Assembly (NCBI GenBank): GCA_964030785.1
Contig: OZ034968.1
Coordinates: 74,384,427 to 74,448,426, forward strand
From: Siderastrea siderea
Taxonomy: Eukaryota; Cnidaria; Anthozoa; Scleractinia; Rhizangiidae
Length of the DNA stretch: 64,000 nt
Reading direction: 5' to 3'
The notes beneath the pieces were generated by a model. That model saw only the letters and a program-made list of their open reading frames with translations. It did no database searches and was not told the DNA's origin. Numbering within the stretch: the stretch's first letter is position 1; each line of letters opens with the position of its first letter. The translations under genes were made by a program, and so were the position numbers. Shown one piece after another: positions 43,301 to 55,100 of this stretch.

Positions 43301-46300
43301 ACCCAGCATTAAAGGTAACTTCTGAGTGGTGTGTGGATTGTCATGGGTTCTAGTTCCATCTGGGTCTCAGATTTTTTCTTTGGCCCATGCTTGAAACATA
43401 CTGAACATCACATACAGAAATTACTTAATATGTACTTAACAAGCCACCAATACTGTATTAAAATTGCTTTTTTTGTAACTTTTGTCTAACTTCCTTCTAC
43501 CTGTAAAAGTTTGTCTGATCACCCATCCCAAGTCTCAGATCACATTTTCAGTTTTTGTTTCAGTTGGGTCTTTGTAATTTATAGTACTTTTGTAATTAAT
43601 TTGATGAATACACCATGTGAAAATAAAGTTTTCTTATCTTGTTTGAGTTTCTATTTTTGGTCGCAGCTTACCATACCAGGGCCGTAGCCAGAAAAAAATT
43701 ATGACTGAAGCAATGTCGAAGACCATTAAATTCTCTTCCTAGGTATTTAGGGTGTTAAATGAAAAAAATGACTGAGGCAAGTAATCATTGTTTTGAATAG
43801 TCTTTGCTTTTCTGATTTTGTTTCCAGGATGTTGTGTTTAAACTTTGGTACAAGTACCTTCAAGTAACTGGCAATGCCTTTACTGGCAACCGTGATGGGT
43901 CATTGCCACAGAAAAGCTCTGTCTTTTATTGTCGTGATGCTGAGCTAGTTGGCAAGAATAAAAGGAAGCTGCGAGAATTAAAGAAAACTGATGTGGATGA
44001 TGAGGATGAATTAGAATTGTGTTCACACTTCAGTGATGAGGAATTCTATGAAGGTACACGTGATATGCACAATCATTTTTTCATGGCATGTGTTACCTCC
44101 CCTAAAATGTAATCTCTGTGTTTAATTTAATTAAAGGTTTTATTTAGATTTGTCTTTACATTTTATATTAATTTTTATAAGGGATCAGAAACTAAGCTTC
44201 TTTTTTATGGTCATGAATAGATGTAAGGGTTAGCTCTTTTAAAAAACGACAAAAGTTATAAATAATTTAAGTTAATTTACATTTCAATTGGTGTTTCTGC
44301 CATTTTGTTAGATGACGATCCTTCTAAAGCTCCTCTTAAAGACAACCATGATGGTTCTAATGATATAAACCTTGGTGATGACTGGGCAGCCTTCTCTAGC
44401 AGTAACAAGCAGGAAGATGAAGATGATGCATTTTGTGAAGACAGTCCAGAAAGCAGCGAAGATGAATTTGTCGGTTCAGTTGCTGTTCAACCTTCAAATG
44501 CTAAATGGAAAAGGGAGAAGGTTCGACTTGGCCATGTGTCTCTTAAATTAACACTGGCTTTCTGTTATCTTGGCTTGCTCTGGATTGATGAACCAGTTTT
44601 TATGAGTGACTTAATAAGGTACTATGTGTAATAGTTATTATTTTATGAACACATAAGAAAAAGATAAAAAGGGTTGTTAATGACAGTTAAAAGCAACTAT
44701 TTATACACGGTGAGGTTTTAAAGCTAGCAGCTTGTGGGGCCATTTAAATTAAACAAATAATTCAGTTTTCTAGACTAACAGTAGCCAATTAGCCAAAGGC
44801 TAGTAATAAAGCATATTTGGCTAGCAGATTTTACATTTACCCTAGCCCTGTTGGCTACTGAAAAACAGAAAACATCAGAAATCAAATCTGTTAGAAAAGA
44901 AAGGGAAGACTGAACAAGACGAACAGGACTGGTGAAGGAAAGCATTTCATTCATGGTGTATCTACAACATTTCTGCCATGCTTTCCAGCATGTGAAAGGT
45001 TTGGTACAACCTAACAAGTGCACAAAACTTTGAAACTGCTTTATGAAATGTAACAATGGTTAAAATTTAATTAGGCTATAATATGTATCTGACACATCTC
45101 TAGACCCTAGTCCAGTAAAGACAAACGTTAGTCTCGAGCCCTGAATACCTCAAACAAACACAACATAATCACACCAAGGCATGCAAAAATATGACAAAAT
45201 AACACCAAAAAAACAATTCATGTTCCCTGGATCTTTTTAGTAGCCTTCCTTGAAGTTCTAATCCTGATTGGATTCCCTACAAAAAATATGCTAATTAATA
45301 ATTTTAAGTGCTCACTTTTGCACATTGTGTTGCAGGAATGACAACTATAATACAAACAGAGAGATTGCTATCTACCTGAGCAATATACATGTAGACTGTA
45401 TATTTTATCTTGCAGGTGGGCAAAACAAGGTCAGCTACCTTACTTCCAGGCAACCAGGCACCTTCCTGGTTACATGAAGTTTGGGACAGGTGATTCTCCT
45501 TGTTTGTGCCCCCAAAGGTAAGCACTTCGCATACAGATGAAATCGCTTGTAACAACCATCATTGGGATCACAAAAAGGCAGTCCCTATCATGAGGTAGCT
45601 TCTTACAAGAGATTCTAATTCAGATTCGGTATTAAATGCTGTAATCTCAGGGTTAGAATGTGACACTTCACCATTTGATTGCACTTGTAATTCCTGCCAG
45701 GTGAGTACAAATAATACATCTTTTGCCTAGTTTGGGGAGTATGATTTTCATTGTCCAATTCATTGTTTTTGAATTATGATCACAAATTTGAATAAAAAGG
45801 AAACACACTTGTGACACCTTCTAATTTTGAAGACGTGTCTGCGGTTACAACTGCCATTGTCAGTGAAAAAGTGTGGTGTATTTTCTTAGAATTCTAATTT
45901 GTTTCCTGCTTTCAAGACCTTTTGATCACAAATTTGAAATGATGTAATGAACAGCCATGGCTGTTCATGTGTTTATTGTTATTTTCTCTCAAAAGATTAT
46001 TATTGTTTTTTGGTTTAGTGCGGACTGGGAAGATATTTGGGTAGATTAAAACTAATCTGGGTGAATACATTTGAAAAAGCACTGTCGCCAAGTTTGAGAG
46101 CACCTGAAGAGTGCTCCCAAATTGAATCTGTCGGTTGTAGAGTCATGAGAAGAGCTGTTTGTGGTGGGGTTAAACATACATGTGTATCTAAGTGCAATGT
46201 ACAACTTCAGGATTCAAATACATATAGGATTTCATGTAAGGTTGCTTGCACAGTTGTGTAGAATCAGATCCTGGAGAGTAGTTACTTGTGAGTAATAGTA

Positions 46301-47942
46301 ATGTTTTTTTTTTAACAAGTTCAAATGAAGTTCACGGTGTATCGTTTCCTGTTTCCTCAGAGTTCCTCTCATGCGAACTGTACTGAAGTCAGTAGACAGA
46401 ATTGCAAGAATGTTGTACCTTCCGTGTTTTCCAGAACAGAAGTGGTCCACATATACAGCTCGTTTTATTACAGACCTTCATCTTCCAGGTAACTGGGGCA
46501 GGAATCATTGAAACAAAACAAACAAACAATTAAAATAAAACTATTCACTATAGAGATTTAGAGCTACTATGCTATGCTACTCAACTATAATAACTGCTGT
46601 AATTTTTAACTGAGCAGCTCTTTCAAATTTTAAACAGGTTTTTTGCACGGTATTGTGCGTTGTCTCATGCAGAAGGTCAAAATCAAGGGAAACATCCATC
46701 CTGCACTGCACAAAAGCAATTTGCCTTGCATCCCCAACTTCGAAGCTGGTGCCATGGCCTTTGTTGTGGTGGCCATGAAACTCTTCTATGGAATTGACGA
46801 CAGAACAGAAAGGTAGCAGCCTTTGCTATCATATTTAGGAGAAACTGTGGATCTGTTCTATCCAATAATAATATTGAATAAGTAAAAGACTGGTTGGTGG
46901 AGTGGTTAAGTTGTGAAGATTCCCTTGTATGTGAAGTTCAAACGTTGCGATGTTCAGCTTCCACACGTGGTCAAAAAGCGAAAATGCCTCCAACGAGGGA
47001 GAAAACGCACAGAGACACACACTACGTAGGTCAAATAAACTTTGATCCATTGAGTTGATATTTAATAGGCAAATTGGCCAACGTATAGAGATTCAAAAGC
47101 TGGCGTTTCGTATGTTAGCCCTTTGTCATAGTTCAGTTTGTATATCACATTTTCATTGTATTGTGTTGTGTTGAAAAGCACTGTAGATTGAAAACCTTAC
47201 AGGCGCAAGTCAGAGCAATCTCCACTAAGTTGAATTCTTGTTGTTGTTGTTGTTGTTGTTGTTTACTTACAGAGAACAAGAAAGGAAGGTTGAACCAATG
47301 GAATCAAGCTCTGATGACAAATCACAGGGCAAGATTCCCCTGTTCACTGATTGGTTAAAAAGTTGGAAATGCTGTGAGGCCAAGAAATTGGAAAATGGCA
47401 TCCCTTGGACAGAGGAGCAGTTCAGACTTGTGCGTAACCAAACAGTCTACACTTCTTTTTGTAAATCGGACATCTTTGGTTCATGGGAGGCTTCCGACAA
47501 AGTTTACACTGGGGCCCAAGAGAAAAATTTTCGATGGCACAGAACAACAAACGAAGAAAGCCAGCAAAGATACGCACAACTTTTCAAAAGCCTGATGAAC
47601 AAAGAACGTGAGCAAGAGTTCAGTGACTCGACCGGGCCTGAAGTCACAAGTTTTCCGGGCACGTGCTCGCACGTGGCAGGCAACGAGGAACTTAACTGTT
47701 TTGGTAAACTGCGTTCTCGTGGAATTAACATAGACGCAGTGTTTGAGGACGACAAAGATTCAAAGTACATTTGCTACTCAGTCAGTGAGCAGAATCTGAA
47801 CTCATTTCATAGCTCTTATCAAACGCTGCTTAACATTTTAGCAGATCGTATAGAAATGAAAGCAGAGGAGATACAAGTCAAAATAAACAAACTTGAGAAG
47901 GCTTTATTTTTCAAACACACTCTTCCTTGCGGATTTCTATGA
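40382..47942 (+). CDS. TAF1B: TBP-associated factor, RNA polymerase I subunit B
   Basis: Nine exons: 40382-40468, 41701-41797, 43211-43314, 43828-44053, 44312-44618, 45416-45517, 46361-46488, 46638-46812, 47273-47942. They give 631 residues (human 588). TAF1B is the TFIIB-like subunit of SL1 that recruits Pol I at rDNA promoters in the nucleolus. The first exon encodes a zinc ribbon with C4xxC7 and C21xxC24. Then come a linker, the cyclin-fold region (KPWFMYEAYQRILKVQVEFL, KLTLAFCYLGLLWIDEPVFMSDL, LPYFQATRHLPGYM, FEAGAMAFVVVAMKLFYGIDD), and a C-terminal exon starting EQERKVEPMESSSDD. Acidic Ser/Asp linkers around exons 4-5 fit the family. The third exon has two possible acceptors 6 nt apart (starts at 43211 or 43217), both in frame. 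Confidence 0.9.
40829..40862. repeat. Short tandem duplication
   Basis: aagaaagtgccttttaagaaagtgcctttt: a 15-16 bp unit twice, in TAF1B intron 1. Confidence 0.7.
41440..41458. repeat. Homopolymer G tract
   Basis: An uninterrupted G run in TAF1B intron 1. Length may be unreliable in the assembly. Confidence 0.9.
42110..42930 (+). mobile_element. 5'-truncated LINE with zf-RVT-type C-terminus
   Basis: The frame opening near 42150 reads RELKRFKIRNDDICAQCKN and then SLEHTFLECPINVKFYQEIL. This is a zinc-binding C-x2-C...H-x4-C pattern like the zf-RVT region at the end of some LINE reverse transcriptases. It continues to the stop at about 42437, and an AT-rich 3' UTR follows to about 42930 (gattgcaaataaaaaag). 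It lies in TAF1B intron 2. Only the C-terminal tail of the protein remains. Confidence 0.65.
47030..47140. mobile_element. MITE, AAATTTGGATTTATCAACT family, half copy
   Basis: tgagttgata, ggcaaattggcc, agattcaaaagctggcgttt and gttagccctttgtcat align with the left arm and core of the 31028 family. The right arm is missing. It lies in the last TAF1B intron. Confidence 0.6.
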
Positions 47943-47984
47943 TAGATTTCTTTTATTTATGGCTGTGAATGCGAGATATTTCTC

Positions 47985-47990
47985 AATAAA
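47985..47990 (+). terminator. Poly(A) signal of TAF1B
   Basis: AATAAA 43 bp after the stop; a very short 3' UTR. Confidence 0.75.
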
Positions 47991-48285
47991 CAATTTCGTT
48001 TAAACTTGGACTTATTCTCTTCCCGAAATCTCTTTTATCCAAACCGACAAAGGCTTGGGGCGAGCTGCTGTGATGGAGGCGCTGATCGGAAAGACCAAGT
48101 TTACAAGTGTTTGCTTTCATTTAGTCGGAGAAAATCTGAACCTGAATCAAATCCTAACAGGTAAAAAAATGCTCGACTACCTAAAGAATCTGTAAACGCA
48201 GTTTTCCCTTCGTACCAGGTTGTATATTTGTAATTAACGTCATGCTTTTCTAAAGAGGGCTTTTGTAAGCGAACAGAGATCAAAG

Positions 48286-49238
48286 CTTATGCATGGTTCA
48301 ATTTTACCTGTTACCATCCCCCCCTCCCCCCGGGCAACCCCGGGGACAAGTCCAGCCCTTCGGTCCCGGGGGTGGGAAATTGTTTGAAGCGGTCTTGTCC
48401 GGGGGGGGGGGGGGGCAAATCGAAAATAACTTCTTGTTCTTGTGAAGTACGTCACTTCTCGGTTGACGCCGAACCGCTTGAAAAAGACTGCCTATTTCCA
48501 GGGAGAATCTCTAGAATTTGTAGCAGACTGGTTAGAGAAGAATAATCTCTCAAAATTAAAATCTGTATTCAAAGGTACTTTTATTATAAATTGTTAAACG
48601 AATGTACGTGTGATGTGTACTCGAATGGATGGCGTTCGTCACAAGCAGAGAAATATTTCTTCAGCGTATTTATGTATATACTAAGACGACTTAAATAGAC
48701 TCTATATGAAAACGGATGCACGGCTTTATATTAAACAGAGGTCTCAGTCCAGTATTCATTCTTATGAAACAAGCTAAGAAAAACTCCTTTAAAATGCTGC
48801 CATCAATTTATTCACTGGCCTCTTGTGCGTATGTGCTATATTTAGAAGAAATTACGTGGTGAAGACCCTTTCCTTACTCGCTAGCCGTATGCCAGTGCGG
48901 TTAGAGGTTTTTCTTCAGTTTTCTGTTTCAAATATAGTGTTCATGTTTTTACTATATTTTACATGTAGTCTCTTTCGTTCAAGAAACTCTAGAAAAGCAT
49001 TTAAGTTCTTATCAAAACGTCTGGTTTTGCCAGTGCAGGGAAATCAAAATCGTTATCTTTGTTTTGTACACAAAACAACGTATTTGTGGTCGATGAGGAG
49101 TCCTGGGGGTGGGGAATTGTCTCTTTCTGCGTGCCCGGGGGTGGGGAATAGATCGCCAAGTGAGAACAGAATTGCAAATCCCCGGGGGTGTGCCCGGGGG
49201 GGGGATGGTAACAGGTAGATGATTGAACCATGTATAAG
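48286..49238. mobile_element. DNA-transposon-like element, 0.95 kb, with C-rich/G-rich ends
   Basis: The left end cttatgcatggttcaatttt ... cctgttaccatcccccc and right end ggggatggtaacaggtag ... gattgaaccatgtataag are complementary over about 40 bp. Sub-terminal sequences carry repeated ccccggg and ggggtgggga motifs and a long G run. No transposase is recognisable, so it is probably non-autonomous. Confidence 0.7.
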
Positions 49239-50407
49239 GGAGACATGCGGCTATGAAAATGAATATGTGTGCAATCCAGTGCAGCGTGGCGAAATATTTA
49301 AGAAAGCATTTACACAAGTTTTGGAACTACGTCTTTTTACGTTTTAACCCCCTTTTAACTAGAGAAATAACAGTTTGCAAAAGGTCATACATATTATCCA
49401 CTCCCCAGTTAACCGGACATTCTCTGTGGTCCTGATTTCTTCGTAAAGCATGATATAAACTAGTCACCTTCGTTTGATTAAAATACAGGGTAAGAAAGTA
49501 AATAGTCACGAACGCAGTTATTTTAGCACTTATGGATAAGTTTCCCATAGGAAAAGCCACCACGATTGCTCACCTTTACCCTATTTCCTCTACTAATTAA
49601 TCCCATCAGAGCTGAACTTGCTAATTTTAGGTCTCATTATGAGGGATGAAGGGAGTTGATAGAGGGAAGGGACTGATTACGTGATATTTTTTTACAATTA
49701 GTTGCCTTTTTCGGCCAAATACTAGCGCAGACGGAAGATAAACATTAGGTCATCGAAGTTGCGAGCTCTTGAGTATATTAAGGATTCCAATCGTATCATG
49801 TATAATCATATTTAGGGCTTTTTGTGGCTACCAAAAATACCTTTGTAGATAAATTTGGTGATGGGGCTACTAAACAGCGCGGGGCTATAGCATAAGCCAG
49901 GATAAGCCTTGATCGTGAGAAATCGGCATTGTTGTCGTTGTAAATTGAATTTCAGTACACTGACGTTAAGCCCCATGCGCACGAGCAAATTTTCTATGAC
50001 AAGTGATTTGACCGTGTACCTGGCTGACCAAATATTCTTTGACAAATGTCCTTGTTTGTGTGCCGGAAATGGCGTTTGGACAGCGGAACAGCAAGCGCAC
50101 AAGGAACGAAAGCTGCACAAAGTAAGTGAAAAACGTTATCCAAAAATAAAAGGCTCGTTTTTCAAGTAAAGGCAAGTTTAATTATATCATTTGGCTCTGT
50201 AGCGGTACTTTTATTGTGACATGCAGCTGAAAATGCGGAGCAGAAAAAGAGGACCTTGGAAAACGAAGTGTCGTACAGTTAAATGCTTCTAAAAGCTGAG
50301 AAATTGCCTGAAACGGCTAAGTCATAGAAATTTTGTCCGAACGTGTGCTCTTGTACACCCGGCCTGGGCAATCGATAAAAATCGATATCGGAAAACCGTT
50401 CTATTTA

Positions 50408-50482
50408 ACAATTAGATTATGAGCTCGAGATTTCTATCGCGTGTATTACGCATAGAAATAGAGAGCGAATAATCTAATTGTT
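50408..50482. repeat. Nested small palindrome
   Basis: aacaattagattat (50408-50421) and ataatctaattgtt (50469-50482) are exact complements, inside the larger TIR element. Confidence 0.7.
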
Positions 50483-50674
50483 TTAGTATAAATCTACTAG
50501 ACGTTCAAAACTTAACAGCAGATACTACATGTTTTTATTGAAAAATGATATAAATAGGTCACACCGCGCGCGGAAGACACTCTACTCACTATCTACAACA
50601 GAATAGATAGTGAGTAGCGTAGCCAATCAGAGAACAGCATTAGTGATAGAACGCTAGTAGATTTATACTAAAAA
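50481..50674. mobile_element. Nested MITE
   Basis: ttttagtataaatctactag at the left and ctagtagatttatactaaaa at the right are complementary. An internal hairpin built on actcactatct/agatagtgagt (about 50583-50616) lies within it. It is nested in the 1,255-bp element. Confidence 0.7.
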
Positions 50675-51935
50675 TCAATAGCTATCGATATCAATCACGT
50701 AAACGTTACCGATTGTATCGATCAATCGATAAAAATCGATACTCGCAACTCTTCTAGTAATTACTGTCATCTATGTTATCGATTTTTATCGATGGATGTC
50801 GATCCTACAAACGTTTAATCGTAGTAAAATGATTGCAGTGTCTTTGTTCCCAAGTAAAACTGTATTTGTATTTCAGTAAATGTGGTTTATTAAGCTGGCA
50901 GGATAACTGTGCTGTATCGACCCGAGTATCTGCGAAAGTGACATCTTGGCTATCTACCTATCTAAGCAACCGCCAAGGAAAACGTTTTGAGTAGAAGCGC
51001 CAGCAATCTTTTGTTTAACACGATATTAGAACTTGCAGTGGCTTAGTAAAAACAAAAGAGAAAACATAGACAAGGTTGCTACATACTCAAAACCACAGTT
51101 TATTTCAATTAAAATCAGTTCGTGGGTCCTTTGTTTTGTCAGGCTTGTGGCACAAGCAACTGGACACCAAAACATGACTTTTTCGTGCTTTGGCAAGGGG
51201 CAAAAACAAGCCAACAAAGGGAACTTCCGGTTGACGTCCGTGGCCGTTCCTGGTTGTTTTGTTTCAGTATAGAGACATTGCACGTGTTTTTAAAATGCGT
51301 TTATCAAAGCGAATGTCATTTATCATCGCAACGTTAGTCTGGCATCAGTACTTAGTGTTTATTTTATGAGCCTAGAAAAGATTTAGAAGCGTTTATAATA
51401 TCGTATAGCAATCAAATTGTCAAAACTGGTTATAGAAGTTGTCGACACAACAAATGTTACCAATAAAATGCTAATTTTCGATAAAATCGATAAAAGTAAT
51501 TGAAAAATCGATAAACATCGATTTCTCACAACAAATCCATTAATCGATTTTTATCAATTTCCGAAACAATTTAGTGTTATCGACTATCGATTTTACGATT
51601 GCCCAGGCCGGGTTGTACATGGGGCTTTTATATATGTTTCCTATTTCTCCCGGGAAAGAATGCCCCGACCCCCACCAGGTAGTTCCCACATACACGATTG
51701 ATATCACAACACGTTTCACAGACACACAGACGCTCCGCGGTGCAAGAAATCACCTAAAATGCATGTCTGAAATGGTAACAGCTGTGGCGAGTACCAATCA
51801 CAGCTCCTTTCTGACACAACTTGATTGACGGACACGATGAAAGGCGGTGACTTGAAAATTAAAACTTGGCAATATAAATATTTCAGACGTTTAGTTGGCA
51901 GGTTATAAAACAAGGCTCCGTAGGCCGATGGAAAC

Positions 51936-53045
51936 ATGCCGCCCAAAATTCATCTCAGCACGATCGAAGAGGGGATTACTATCGAAGTTACATGGAAAGA
52001 CACGTTTTTGCTCCTTGTGGGAGCTATTTTATCTTTTGCTGACCCAATCACAGACATACTCACTCTAGCAGAGTTTTACCGCGCAGATCACAAGACATGG
52101 TTTGGCGTGGGACTCACATTTGTGATATTACCAACTTTGGTGATTTCGATGCTCTACTGCTGGCATTTCAAAATAGACAGGATAAGCCGAGTCGCTAAAC
52201 TTTTAATTTGTGGATTCTGCAATCCATTCTCAGTGGCTTTGGCAAGACTTCGTGGATCTCTTTTATGTCTTAGGAATTTTAGGAAGCTGTGGCGTGGGGA
52301 GGAGTTAGCCGCCGACTGCCATAAAGAGATCAAGGATATTATGTTTTATGCGACCTGGAGTGGAATCTTCGAGGCGGTTCTTGAATCAGCGCCACAGTTC
52401 ATAATCCAACTTTACGCCATGAGCGTTCAACAGGAACGGATTTCAGTCATTCAAATGATTTCCGTAATCATTTCTTTCTTGAGTTTAGCGTGGACATTTA
52501 TCATTGCTGATGAGTGGCGAATATTAACAGTGTTATCTTTGCGTGACCGTAAGCATTTGGAGATCAATATCGGCATCAAAGTCAAAGCTGTACTCTATAT
52601 ATCCCAGCTATTTCACTTGGGCAGCCGACTGTTAGCTTTCACCTACTTTACAGTCAGTTTCCAGTGGTGGGTTATCATGGTAGTGTTCCTTCACTCTATT
52701 TTTATGGTTTTTACCAGATGTGTAGTCGATCTTTGCAATCGTACCGGCACTGGTGCCTGTGCTGCTAACTGCTTTACCATTCCTGTAGCGATGTGTTTGT
52801 ACTGGATAAGAGACGATGGGGCGGCAGGGAAAACAGTCCAAGAAAAAGATAAAACGCTAACTAGAATTCTTCTGATGTCTAATATTCTTTTTGTGATAGA
52901 AAATATATTCATGATTTTTCTGTATTATTTTGAAGGTGAATCACGCGCGTGGTACTCGCTTCCTGTTACAGTGTGTGTGTGTATATTCAGTATTTTGAGC
53001 GCCGTAATGAGAGTTAAGTTCTACCGTTATTTGTTTTCTAAATGA
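51936..53045 (+). CDS. XK-related (XKR) multipass membrane protein, intronless
   Basis: The 369-residue protein has eight or more hydrophobic segments and family signatures: FADPITDILTLAEFY (about residues 34-48) in the first membrane region, a LPTLVISM stretch, and ESAPQFIIQLYAM (150-162). XKR proteins include XK itself and Xkr4/8/9-type plasma-membrane phospholipid scramblases. I cannot tell which subgroup this belongs to, and see no obvious DEVD-like caspase site at the C-terminus, so caspase activation is not supported. The whole gene is one exon, unlike its multi-exon neighbours, which may point to retroposition or simply to ancestral structure. The ATG at 51936 is preceded 8 bp upstream by an out-of-frame ATG (51928). 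A ttataaaa motif lies at 51903. Confidence 0.85.
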   Translation: MPPKIHLSTIEEGITIEVTWKDTFLLLVGAILSFADPITDILTLAEFYRADHKTWFGVGLTFVILPTLVISMLYCWHFKIDRISRVAKLLICGFCNPFSVALARLRGSLLCLRNFRKLWRGEELAADCHKEIKDIMFYATWSGIFEAVLESAPQFIIQLYAMSVQQERISVIQMISVIISFLSLAWTFIIADEWRILTVLSLRDRKHLEINIGIKVKAVLYISQLFHLGSRLLAFTYFTVSFQWWVIMVVFLHSIFMVFTRCVVDLCNRTGTGACAANCFTIPVAMCLYWIRDDGAAGKTVQEKDKTLTRILLMSNILFVIENIFMIFLYYFEGESRAWYSLPVTVCVCIFSILSAVMRVKFYRYLFSK

Positions 53046-53350
53046 CCAAACATATTTTAAACATACATATTACTATGTTAAGCTTTTGACTCAAGAGGTA
53101 CGTATGTTGTATTAAATCAGTGTAGTGTGAGGCCTGTTTTGCCATCTTGTCAACAGGTTCAAGAAAAACCGGCTCGCTCCGTTGGCTGATTTTTCTTGCT
53201 CGCTATTTTTCACTATGGAGCCTGTTTGGCTGTTCATGCGCGGAGTCTAATGCAAATAAGCACAACGTATTGTTTTGGCTATTATTTAATATTGGACATT
53301 ATTCTGCTTGGGCTTAATTGCTGTCTATCAAATGATTAAGTTCTTCCGCT

Positions 53351-53575
53351 TTAGGTCGGACCATTAGAAAAGTTATGGAGAGTGGGGGAGGGGAATTTTC
53401 GAGCTGCGTGGATTTTTTCGTTAACATTTCCCTTGCAGGAATATTTTTTTCCGCATGCAAGAACATTTTTTCTGGGCTTCTCGCTGTGCATGACTTTTTT
53501 CTCTCAATTTTCCCTGCATGAATTTTTTTTACATCGCCCGCCCTCCCCATAACATTTCTAATGGTCCGTCCCTAA
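53351..53575. mobile_element. MITE with ACGGACCATTAGAAA-type ends
   Basis: ggtcggaccattagaaaagt at the left mirrors cataacatttctaatggtcc at the right, and flanking ttag/ctaa bases continue the symmetry. The interior alternates T-rich and G-rich blocks. Confidence 0.65.
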
Positions 53576-54379
53576 TATCGTATTCGCAAAGATTAAAGGA
53601 ACTGATATTACACAGGTATTGGAATAATCTAGATTTGGATACAACTCTATCCCAGTCACATTGTTTGTTTAAGAAAATTGTTTAAAACATATATTAAAGT
53701 TTTGCTCGTCATTGAGTTCCCCAGCTGCAGGGTTCAATAATTGTTAGTGGCACATCATTCTGTAGCTTTCCTCTTTTAAAGTTATGCCAGTATAGAAATT
53801 TTCACTGGTTACAGGATACTGGCGGGAAAATCTTGTACATTAAGTTTTCAAAAGTACTCAGTAGAGAGAGCCTTCCTCGGAAACCCTGCAAAGGGTTCAG
53901 AAACTCCCGACCGAAATGTATAATGTTATTGAAAAACTAAAGAAGCTCAGAACAATGAAGATCCACCTAACAATGTTAGGCTGAGTTAGGACGTGCAGAT
54001 GCAAGCATTTGAGTTTTGTCAATTAAGGTTTTGTGTTCAAGTTTCCCAGCCCAGAGCCGAAAATATCGCTTAAATTAAGTACAAGTCATGGCTTATTTCC
54101 CATTTAAACACTTTAAGGTGATAAATTTAATAACATTTCGTAAACTAAACAGTCAAATGCCAAAGGGTGGGGATGGAAAGACCGAACAAATAAGAACAGT
54201 GGTAGATGCTTGGCAACAATGAAGAACTTTTTGTCAAGTGAAACAACACTAGAACTCAGTCAAATATAAACAGGTCAATACTTTACATTTTTTCTTTGAA
54301 TCTGAAATTTCTGCTCTGTTGGGGGAGTTGAAATTAGTTCACTGCTTTACTAGTGTTGCATGGTGAGGTTATATAACTA

Positions 54380-54550
54380 TAGCCTGTTCCAGGCTCCGAG
54401 ATAGTGGGGAAAGCGTGAATTGAAAAAAGATCGCGAAAAAAAGCGAAGTGCCAACGCCCCTATTTTTCCAGATCCCGCGCGTCTTATTTTCGCGTTTCGC
54501 GTTTCCCTTTTTCATGCCGTCCCAACTATCTGAGAGCCTGGAACAGGCTA
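54380..54550. mobile_element. TAGCCTG-type MITE, 171 bp, perfect 9-bp duplication
   Basis: The left end tagcctgttccaggctc and right end gagcctggaacaggcta are exact complements. ATATAACTA flanks both sides (54371-54379 and 54551-54559) without mismatch. The 9-bp duplication suggests a Mutator-like transposase acted on it. The exact duplication suggests a recent insertion. Confidence 0.85.
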
Positions 54551-54966
54551 ATATAACTATAACTTGCGATCAGTATTTTTTGAGACTGTAGGGGCCGGCG
54601 GAAGTGACCTTTTAGCTCGGACTACGGAGACGATGATCGACTAAGATTTTCAGTCACGTCCCCAAAGCCCGAGCTTCTCTGAGGTGACCGCTGGCGGATG
54701 AGGAGAATCTGGGAACGAAGACTGTTATGCAAGGTCATCATAGATTCTGCAAAGTAGAAACGGAAAGTCGTACCACGTACTCAGCTGTACTCAATCTTGT
54801 ACTCGTACGCAAACCTAAAAGGTCCTTAACATTTATTTACTGTGAGGTGACATAGATACATCAACCTCTCAGTAATCCTCGAGTCTGTGATTATCAGATC
54901 TTGTTTATCCATTTTGATTTTTCAAACATATTTTATGTAACTCCTACTCGATATGGAACGTATGCA

Positions 54967-55100
54967 ACCAATCCTTAGAGATCCAAAATGACAGTGACAT
55001 GGCCGGCCCATGTTGGAGTACCATAACAAAGTGAACAAAGGGAGCTATCGAGAAACCCTTTGTTAACCAACATGGCGACGACGACGTCACGTGCGTGCTC
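54967..55100. repeat. Dispersed repeat with CCATGTTGG/CCAACATGG inverted core, copy 2
   Basis: Shares ccaatcctta, gatccaaaa, cagtgacatgg, ccatgttgg, gagaaaccc and ccaacatggcgacg with 32371-32500. Confidence 0.55.

Larger units (their letters stand above)
50351..51619. mobile_element. TIR DNA transposon (non-autonomous), 1,255 bp, with nested insertions
   Basis: The TIR is cccggcctgggcaatcg at 50358 and its complement ending at 51612. It is directly flanked by TTGTACA on both sides (50351-50357 and 51613-51619), so target duplication is 7 bp as drawn, or TGTAC (5 bp) if the flanking A/T belongs to the TIR. Sub-terminal regions are rich in atcgataaaaatcgat palindromes. No transposase found. 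The superfamily is uncertain; a hAT-like origin is possible but hAT elements normally give 8 bp. Confidence 0.75.
47991..51935. other. Intergenic stretch, mostly mobile elements
   Basis: It holds two inverted-terminal-repeat elements (48286-49238 and 50358-51612). I see no convincing cellular gene. Open frames over 100 codons here (for example 48823-49218) lie within the elements, are low-complexity and resemble nothing I know. Confidence 0.6.

Noticed and set aside
48823..49218. 131-residue open frame
   Set aside because: It is inside the 48286 inverted-repeat element, ends in the G-rich tract and has no recognisable motif.
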